DNA of 64,000 nt from Candidatus Gastranaerophilales bacterium. GTDB lineage: Bacteria; Cyanobacteriota; Vampirovibrionia; Gastranaerophilales; Gastranaerophilaceae. The notes under the pieces are model-generated. The model saw only the letters and a program-made list of their open reading frames with translations. It was not told where the DNA came from and did not search any database. Within the stretch, counting starts at the first letter, position 1. Each line of letters opens with the position of its first letter. This document shows positions 58,391-64,000 of the stretch, piece after piece. The position numbers and the translations under genes were made by a program. The DNA is taken from contig CAJOJE010000003.1 in NCBI GenBank assembly GCA_905234865.1, positions 1 to 64,000 of the forward strand, in the 5' to 3' direction.

Positions 58391-59250
58391 AGCTCGATAT
58401 TATCTATTAATCTCGTACGGCTTTCTTTTGTTCTTACCGCTATTAACATTATATCCCCTTTTTGAACATTTTTGGATACGGGAGGACAAAAATCATTTTT
58501 TGAAACTATTTCCACATACTCAACTTCAAAATCTTTTAAGTAGGTAATTGCAGTATCAATAAGGGTTTCAGCCTCATTTACGCCGTTTTGAAAAAGTTCT
58601 TTAACTTTTTTTAAGGAAAGATAAATTAAAGGCGCCTGCTTTTTATCATTTTCACTCAAATAAGAATTTCTGCTCGAAATTGCAAGCCCGTTTTCTTCTC
58701 TTACAATATCACATTCTTTTATTTCAATGTCAAAGTCAAGTTCTTTTACCATTCTTTTTATGATAAAAAGCTGCTGTGCATCTTTTTTGCCGAAATAGGC
58801 TCTATTTGGTTTAACTAAATTAAATAATTTACTTACAACCGTACAAACACCGTCAAAATGCCCCGGGCGGGATTTTCCGCAAAGTCTGTTTACATATTTA
58901 TACGGAGGACATACAAGAGTTGTTTCTTTTTCTTCAAAATAAATTTCTTCATACATTTCTTTAGGATTAGGCGCAAAAACAACATCCGCCCCCGCTTCTT
59001 TTGCAATCTCCAAGTCCTTTTCCAAAGTCCTCGGGTACTTATCATAATCTTCACTCGGTCCGAACTGAGTAGGATTTACAAAAACGGACACTACGGTAAA
59101 ATCATTCTCTTTAACGGAATTTTCAATCAAACTTTTATGCCCGTTATGAAGCGCACCCATTGTAGGCACAAGACCTGTTGAAACGTTTTTTAATTCTTTA
59201 ATCAGTGCTTTCAATTCTGATTTTGTTTGTATAAGCTTTAAATTTTTCAT
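58387..59250 (-). CDS. panC: Pantoate-beta-alanine ligase PanC
   Basis: A 287-residue ligase making pantothenate from pantoate, beta-alanine and ATP. It has GLVPTMGALHNGHKSLIENS (with HxGH), SVFVNPTQFGPSEDYDKYPR, and GKKDAQQLFIIKRMVKEL. The ATG at 59250 is chosen because AGAGGA lies 8 nt upstream; the ATG at 59256 is only 2 nt from it. It overlaps the end of panB by 53 nt, an unusually long overlap. Confidence 0.94.
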   Translation of the reverse strand: MKNLKLIQTKSELKALIKELKNVSTGLVPTMGALHNGHKSLIENSVKENDFTVVSVFVNPTQFGPSEDYDKYPRTLEKDLEIAKEAGADVVFAPNPKEMYEEIYFEEKETTLVCPPYKYVNRLCGKSRPGHFDGVCTVVSKLFNLVKPNRAYFGKKDAQQLFIIKRMVKELDFDIEIKECDIVREENGLAISSRNSYLSENDKKQAPLIYLSLKKVKELFQNGVNEAETLIDTAITYLKDFEVEYVEIVSKNDFCPPVSKNVQKGDIMLIAVRTKESRTRLIDNIEL

Positions 59251-60055
59251 ATTCATCGTCCTCTAATCGGAAAGATTCCGCAACGTTTGGAAAATCCCCC
59301 GTTTTCACATCTTCAATATATTTTAAAACCGATTTCGTAATTATATCCTTTGTATCAGCATATTTTCTTGCAAATTTCGGCGAAAAACCGTCAAACTTCC
59401 CTATGACATCGTTAATTACAAGAATTTGACCGTCCGTATATTTTCCTGCACCGATGCCGATAACGGGCACTTCAAGATTTTCTGATATATATTTTGCACA
59501 CACATCGGGAATCATTTCAAGTACAATAGAAAAAACTCCCGCTTCTTGAAGTTTTTTAGCGTCGTTCAAAATAATTTCCGCATGTTTAACATTTTTTCCC
59601 TGAATGAAGTTTCCGCCTATCGTATTAATATACTGAGGAGTAAACCCCAAGTGTCCCATAACGGGTATTCCCGAAGTCGTAAGCCTTTTAATTAAAGATA
59701 GGATATATTCGTTCGCGCCTTCGATTTTTACGGCTCTTGCACCCAGTTTAATAAATTCACCCGCATTTTTAACCCCCTCATCAAAAAGAGAATAACTCAA
59801 AAAAGGCATATCGGCCACAACAAGTGCGTTTTTTACTCCGTTTACGACGGCTTTTGTAAAAACTTTCATCTCGTTCATGGAAATCTTTACGGTCGAATCA
59901 TACCCCATAACAACCTGCGCCGCCGAATCTCCGACAAGGATAATGTCAATGCCCGCTTCGTCTGAATATTTTGCGCTTGAGTAATCGTAAGCGGCAAGAG
60001 CGGAAATTTTAATACCGTCTTTTTTCATTTTTAAGATTTTTTTTGGAGTAATCAA
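59198..60055 (-). CDS. panB: 3-methyl-2-oxobutanoate hydroxymethyltransferase PanB
   Basis: A 285-residue TIM-barrel enzyme making ketopantoate with 5,10-methylene-THF. It has ISALAAYDYSSAKYSDEAGI, then DIILVGDSAAQVVMGYDSTV, MGHLGFTPQYINTIGG and PVIGIGAGKYTDGQILVIND, all panB blocks. It overlaps yvcK by 4 nt (ATGA) and panC by 53 nt. The final 18 residues, encoded in the overlap, are charged and beyond the conserved core. Confidence 0.95.
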   Translation of the reverse strand: MITPKKILKMKKDGIKISALAAYDYSSAKYSDEAGIDIILVGDSAAQVVMGYDSTVKISMNEMKVFTKAVVNGVKNALVVADMPFLSYSLFDEGVKNAGEFIKLGARAVKIEGANEYILSLIKRLTTSGIPVMGHLGFTPQYINTIGGNFIQGKNVKHAEIILNDAKKLQEAGVFSIVLEMIPDVCAKYISENLEVPVIGIGAGKYTDGQILVINDVIGKFDGFSPKFARKYADTKDIITKSVLKYIEDVKTGDFPNVAESFRLEDDEYEKFKAYTNKIRIESTD

Positions 60056-61377
60056 TTTTTCTTACCTTTTTTCATATACCAATAGTATATTGCTTTTGCT
60101 ACTTTTGCGGGATTATGACGCACGAGCCCCTCTTTATTATCTTGAATTAACCTTGCTCTGACTATTTCGACTCCAAGCTCCTTGATTGCACCCGTATCTT
60201 CTTCAACGGGCAGCGAGTTCTTTTCTTCGTATTTTTGAGCAAGCTCGAAGGAAATAAAATCATTCACCAAAACCGCATCGAACAGCTTGTTTTTAGCACC
60301 CGTTTTAACCGCATGGCGGAAAAGCGCTCTTATATGGTCAGAAACGGAATAGTTATCGGTTTCTCCCGGTTGAGTCATAACATTGCATACGTAGATTTTC
60401 TTTGCCTTTGACGATGAAACCGCTTCGGATACGCCCTTTACGAGCAAATTCGGTATAATCGAAGTATACAAACTCCCCGGCCCCAAAATTATCAAATCCG
60501 CATCGTTTATAGCTTCTATTACATCACTCGTAGGGTTACATTCTGAAGGCTCCGATGATAAATCAATAATTCGTTTCCCCACTTCGGGAATATTACTTTC
60601 CCCTTTTACAACGGTTCCATCCTCCATGGTCGCAATTAAGCGCATATCATCAACGGTTGCAGGCAAAACTCTGCCTCTTATTAAAAGAACTTTTGAAGAT
60701 TCGGATATTGCGGATACCATATCGCCGCAAATTGCGCTCATTGCCGTTATAAAAAGGTTACCGAAGCTGTGTCCTTTAATTCCTTCACCCATTTTAAACC
60801 GATATTGGAAAAGTTTTGTTACAATATCATCGTCATCCGCAAGGGCTGCAATACAATTTCTGATATCACCAGGAGGCAATATTCCCATTTCTTCACGTAA
60901 TCTGCCGGAAGAGCCGCCGTCATCGCCGACGGTTACAATTGCCGTTATATTATTTGTTAATTTTTTAATTCCTTTAAGCAGAGTGGAAAGCCCCGTTCCG
61001 CCGCCAATTGCAACAATTTTCGGACCATGGTTTAATTTCATTCTTCTGTATAACGCTTCTCCCATGGCTTTTCTGCTTCTTTGCCCTTTAATATTCATCA
61101 TGGAGAAATTAGTTTCCTGCCATGCTTTAACAAATATAATTGCACCTATCAAAACAAGCAGGGTACCGATTATTAAAGATACCGTTTCATTGTTAAAAAG
61201 TTTTTTGGCATATCTGTACAATAAAATGATAGGCTCAAGCCTAAACATAATAGTTACGCCGATTGCGGCAATAATTGACCCCACAACTATTAAAAAGAAC
61301 CAACGTTTTAATTTTAGTCCGGGCACAAGCCATAAGGTTCCGACGGGCATTTTTATTCTTGTTTTAAATATTTTCAT
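60052..61377 (-). CDS. yvcK: Membrane-anchored YvcK/CofD-like gluconeogenesis factor
   Basis: A 441-residue protein with two N-terminal helices (WFFLIVVGSIIAAIGVTIMF and LIIGTLLVLIGAIIFVKAW) and a UPF0052/YvcK domain: KIVAIGGGTGLSTLLKGIKK, TVGDDGGSSGRLREEMGILP, PGDIRNCIAALADDD and ILGPGSLYTSIIPNLL. YvcK binds UDP-sugars and is needed for growth on gluconeogenic carbon and for cell shape in Bacillus. The membrane-anchored form is known in cyanobacteria and relatives. It overlaps pxpA by one base (TAATG) and panB by 4. Confidence 0.92.
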   Translation of the reverse strand: MKIFKTRIKMPVGTLWLVPGLKLKRWFFLIVVGSIIAAIGVTIMFRLEPIILLYRYAKKLFNNETVSLIIGTLLVLIGAIIFVKAWQETNFSMMNIKGQRSRKAMGEALYRRMKLNHGPKIVAIGGGTGLSTLLKGIKKLTNNITAIVTVGDDGGSSGRLREEMGILPPGDIRNCIAALADDDDIVTKLFQYRFKMGEGIKGHSFGNLFITAMSAICGDMVSAISESSKVLLIRGRVLPATVDDMRLIATMEDGTVVKGESNIPEVGKRIIDLSSEPSECNPTSDVIEAINDADLIILGPGSLYTSIIPNLLVKGVSEAVSSSKAKKIYVCNVMTQPGETDNYSVSDHIRALFRHAVKTGAKNKLFDAVLVNDFISFELAQKYEEKNSLPVEEDTGAIKELGVEIVRARLIQDNKEGLVRHNPAKVAKAIYYWYMKKGKKN

Positions 61378-62018
61378 TATACTTGCCCTGCCACTCTGTT
61401 ATAATTTACGGGCGAAGGTTTAATAACATCATACGCTCTTTTTGCATCTTCAAGAGTAGAAAAATGCACCGTTTCCGGTTTTATCAAAGCTTCACGCAAT
61501 TGTCTTATCGACATGTTTTCATCAAAAAGAACTTCGTATGCACAATTAATTTTTACTTCACTTTCAAGATAATCTTTAATTTCAGGGTTTCTGACATACA
61601 AATTAAGCCAAGGATTTACCTTTTTAACGGCATTAGCAACATGTTTTGCAAATTCAAAATCCGTTGACAATTTTAAATTCATTGCGCCATGGCATCTTAC
61701 ATGCTCTATTTCAAGCCCCATTGTCTTTGCAAAAGCAGAAATCGCACCTACTTGATACAATACGGTAGCTTCAATTTCTTCTTGTTCCATATCCATTGTT
61801 CTCTTGCCGAATCCCGAAATATCAGGGTAGCCTATATGCGCACCGAGCGCCAAATTTCTCTCTTTTACAAAAATCAGGGCATTTTTAATGCTTACGGCGT
61901 CTCCTGCGTGAAAACCCGCAGAAACATTGACGGAACTCATAAAATTTGCAATTTCGTAAGCGCCTTCGTTTTTATATACTCCAAATTCCTGAGCTAAATC
62001 GGAATTAAAATCAAACAC
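61377..62018 (-). CDS. pxpA: LamB/YcsF family protein (5-oxoprolinase subunit A, PxpA-like)
   Basis: A 213-residue TIM-barrel-like protein with FDFNSDLAQEFGVYKN, then SSVNVSAGFHAGDAVSIKNA and LGAHIGYPDISGFGKRTMDM, the family signature. PxpA works with PxpB and PxpC to hydrolyse 5-oxoproline. This copy is about 35 residues short of the usual 250, and no pxpB or pxpC is present in the window, so activity is uncertain. It is the first gene of the pan operon as seen here. Confidence 0.85.
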   Translation of the reverse strand: MFDFNSDLAQEFGVYKNEGAYEIANFMSSVNVSAGFHAGDAVSIKNALIFVKERNLALGAHIGYPDISGFGKRTMDMEQEEIEATVLYQVGAISAFAKTMGLEIEHVRCHGAMNLKLSTDFEFAKHVANAVKKVNPWLNLYVRNPEIKDYLESEVKINCAYEVLFDENMSIRQLREALIKPETVHFSTLEDAKRAYDVIKPSPVNYNRVAGQV

Positions 62019-62088
62019 TTTTTATCCTCACATTTTATAAATACATATTTATTATACAATTAAAAAATGTTTTTCAAATATCTTTTTG

Positions 62089-63372
62089 TTAAGAACCCGC
62101 AAGAATAATCGTGATGTCTTTTGCGGCTTTATTTATTCCGATTGCATCGTATTCAATTTGTTTGTTTTTAAACTCATCTATCGTATTTTTCAAATCATCA
62201 AGCGTTTCTTGGGAAACATCATAATTATGAATGGCAATATGATCGTGGCTTTGATATCTTATTTCTCTTAAATTAACCGTAATTCCTTTTGCTTCAAGCT
62301 CACTCGAGAGGTTTTTTGCTCTTTCTTCGTTGTTTGCGGTATATAAAATTCCTGCTTCAAGGGGTCTATCCAATGCTTCTTGAGTTTGCTCATACACAAA
62401 TTTGTTTACAAGCGCCTGAACTCCGACAGGGTCTAAAATCCAGTATGCGACATTTCCTCTTTGAGAAGGCTCACCGGGGAGCATAGCAACTTTTACGTTT
62501 GATAAATCCGTTGATTTGACTAAAGATGCGTATTGCGCCAATTCATAAAAAGAAAGGTCGGTTTGCATATATTTTGAAACGGATTTTATTGCTTCGGGGA
62601 TTTTAATAATTACCGAAGGGTCTTTGAGTTTTGCCGCAAGTGCGTTCAAAAACCACTGTTGACGACGTATTCTTCCTATATCGCCAAGCCCGTCTTTTCT
62701 GTATCTCATATATCCTTCGACTTCGCTTCCGGAAAGATGTTGATTACCTTTTTGAAGGTCAATATGAAGTTTTGCGGTATTATCGGTATATTTCATATCT
62801 TTTTCAATATAAATATCAACTCCGCCTATTGCATCTATAAATTCTATTAAAGCCCTGTTTGAAACAACAATGTAGTGGTCGATTTTAACGCCTAAAGTTT
62901 GCTCTATCGTTTTAACGGAAGCGTCAATTCCGCCGTATGCAAAAGCATGGTTAATTTTATCGGGATTTTGACGAGAATGGATGTAAACTTTTGAATCTCT
63001 CGGTATGGAAATAACATTTACATTTTTAGCATGAGGAGTAACGGTTACAAGATAGATGGAATCAGACCTCGTATTTTCAAAAGGTCTTTCGGGATTTTCC
63101 GACACATCAACGCCCATGAGAAGAATGTTTTGACTTTTGGCACTAAAAGGAAGACTTATTTCCCATTTTTGATTTTTTGCATTAGCGGTAAAAAACCCTG
63201 AGGCAAAACTTTTTAATTCATCTTTATAAATAAAAAGAGCAACCAAGAAAACACAAATAAAACAAAATATAAACTGCCCGAAAAAATTATTCTTATATCT
63301 GCGTTTACGCCTTCTGACGGGCTTTACCTCAGGAAGGCTCTCATCTCTAAATTCGCTTTCAATTTCCATCAT
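62089..63372 (-). CDS. LytR-CpsA-Psr (LCP) family protein
   Basis: A 427-residue protein with a short cytoplasmic basic segment, one membrane helix (FIFCFICVFLVALFIYKDEL) and a large external part. The LCP domain shows NILLMGVDVSENPERPFENT, RSDSIYLVTVTPH, VNVISIPRDSKVYI and KINHAFAYGGIDASVKTIEQ, followed by a LytR C-terminal-like domain (ILYTANNEERAKNLSSELEA). LCP proteins attach glycopolymers to cell wall or glycans. The start at 63372 is preferred since GAGGCGG lies 8 nt upstream; starts at 63423 and 63510 extend the frame into the divergent gene's control region. Confidence 0.9.
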   Translation of the reverse strand: MMEIESEFRDESLPEVKPVRRRKRRYKNNFFGQFIFCFICVFLVALFIYKDELKSFASGFFTANAKNQKWEISLPFSAKSQNILLMGVDVSENPERPFENTRSDSIYLVTVTPHAKNVNVISIPRDSKVYIHSRQNPDKINHAFAYGGIDASVKTIEQTLGVKIDHYIVVSNRALIEFIDAIGGVDIYIEKDMKYTDNTAKLHIDLQKGNQHLSGSEVEGYMRYRKDGLGDIGRIRRQQWFLNALAAKLKDPSVIIKIPEAIKSVSKYMQTDLSFYELAQYASLVKSTDLSNVKVAMLPGEPSQRGNVAYWILDPVGVQALVNKFVYEQTQEALDRPLEAGILYTANNEERAKNLSSELEAKGITVNLREIRYQSHDHIAIHNYDVSQETLDDLKNTIDEFKNKQIEYDAIGINKAAKDITIILAGS

Positions 63373-63463
63373 TTTATTTTCCGCCTCGGATTTTGAACTT
63401 TTTTTATTGTACTTTAAAAACATTTTCTTGCAAAATACAATACAAAAATGGTACGATTTTAGT

Positions 63464-64000
63464 ATGAAAAAAATATTATTTGCTATTTTTATATTACTTA
63501 TATTTAACAATTTTTCTTATGCCGACACAATTACAAATCTTGACGATGTCTTTGACATTAAAGAAAATGCTTTTGCCCTGTACAACACAAATCACGTCGA
63601 CGAAGCGTATTCTCTTTTAAATATGATAGACGAGAGTGCAAAAGACGAAGAAATTTATTTAATTTTAGGCAATATAGAAAATGAAAAAGGAAAGGACAAA
63701 AAGGCAGTCGAAAACTACAAAAAAGCTATCGGGAAAAACGACAAATTTTACAGGGCATATTATAATTTAGGCTTAATTTATATGGAAAAAAGAATGCCCC
63801 AAAAAGCGCTTGAGAGTTTTCAACATGCATACAAATTAAACAAGGAAAATCCTTATATTTTATATAATTTAGGGTGCGCAGAATTGGAAACGGAAAATTA
63901 TTCAAGCGCAAAAAGACATTTTACAAAAGCAATTTTTCTAAAAAATGACGAAAAAGATTTTTACTACAACCTCGCTTTTGCAAACAAAAAATTAAACAAA
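63464..64000 (+). CDS. Exported TPR repeat protein, N-terminal part (cut by window edge)
   Basis: An open frame from ATG at 63464 runs through the end of the window (179 codons, no stop). It has a signal peptide (KKILFAIFILLIFNNFSYA) and then TPR units, for example FYRAYYNLGLIYMEKRMPQK and PYILYNLGCAELETENYSSA. It resembles the TPR protein at 21044. It diverges from the LCP gene and the two share the 91 nt between their starts. Confidence 0.85.
   Translation, partial: MKKILFAIFILLIFNNFSYADTITNLDDVFDIKENAFALYNTNHVDEAYSLLNMIDESAKDEEIYLILGNIENEKGKDKKAVENYKKAIGKNDKFYRAYYNLGLIYMEKRMPQKALESFQHAYKLNKENPYILYNLGCAELETENYSSAKRHFTKAIFLKNDEKDFYYNLAFANKKLNK

Noticed and set aside
60626-61423. Plus-strand open frame of 265 codons opposite yvcK
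   Set aside because: Antisense shadow of a well-recognised gene; the product has no plausible fold.
1-64000. CRISPR arrays, rRNA operons, tRNA genes
   Set aside because: No regularly spaced direct repeats and no recognisable rRNA or tRNA sequence were found on reading the intergenic regions; short or diverged tRNAs could still have been missed by eye.

Overview
The window looks like a chromosomal stretch from an uncultured, low-GC, Gram-negative-type bacterium, most likely of the Gastranaerophilales (Vampirovibrionia, formerly Melainabacteria). This is an inference from gene content. The basis is a large type IV pilin-like protein with an A|FTLAE processing site, lpxK and an Mla/MCE lipid transporter (outer membrane with lipid A), flagellar export genes, a membrane-anchored YvcK, BioG/BioC, and a set of lineage-type proteins carrying a short N-terminal F-K-G peptide. 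No rRNA, tRNA or CRISPR array was seen.

Bases 1-6030 are an accessory region in decay. A redox gene run (SDR, membrane-anchored flavodoxin, aldo/keto reductase) is followed by a broken acetyltransferase, a MuB-like transposition ATPase, an IS256-type transposase fragment, broken phage tail genes (GpU-like, gp25-like), a flavin reductase remnant and a rubrerythrin-like pseudogene with three lesions. Bases 6070-8706 hold the pilin-like protein and an iron alcohol dehydrogenase with a very clear promoter. Bases 9040-11974 encode a two-gene ATPase plus HNH nuclease module resembling Septu (PtuA/PtuB) anti-phage systems. Bases 12080-13602 hold a TetR regulator with a candidate operator, coupled to a second, decayed copy of the SDR-flavodoxin pair.

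Bases 13630-20952 hold carbonic anhydrase, a GAF-GGDEF-HD-GYP-like signalling protein, an anti-sigma/ECF sigma/Spy-like operon, a primary-type sigma factor with a leader hairpin, and bioG-bioC. Bases 21044-36692 are mostly housekeeping: TPR protein, Dus, GIY-YIG, solute-binding lipoprotein, RarA, QueD, nitroreductase, thioredoxin, TlyA, TatD, TsaE and TsaB. The exception is 29678-31129, a soluble protein made of an FlhA cytoplasmic-type domain without the FlhA membrane channel. Bases 36693-40087 form a hybrid kinase/response regulator/exported protein operon, followed by an 851-residue membrane protein with the F-K-G peptide.

Bases 42756-46763 are a leftward flagellar export operon: a dual SpoA-type FliN/FliY-like protein, FliO, FliP, an extended FliQ, an exported protein and FliR. 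After a sugar-type MFS transporter, 48320-54918 is one leftward seven-gene run (rimP, nusA, formyltransferase, mlaE, mlaF, mlaD, lpxK) joining translation/transcription factors to envelope lipid genes. The window ends with rfbC-rfbD, an overlapping pxpA-yvcK-panB-panC-membrane protein operon, an LCP-family cell-wall ligase, and the start of a TPR protein.

The most unusual items are the soluble FlhA-domain protein, the shared N-terminal F-K-G peptide on otherwise unlike proteins, the flagellar export operon with its extended parts, and the Septu-like module beside the mobile-element graveyard. All functional calls come from motif and family recognition by eye; no database search was run.
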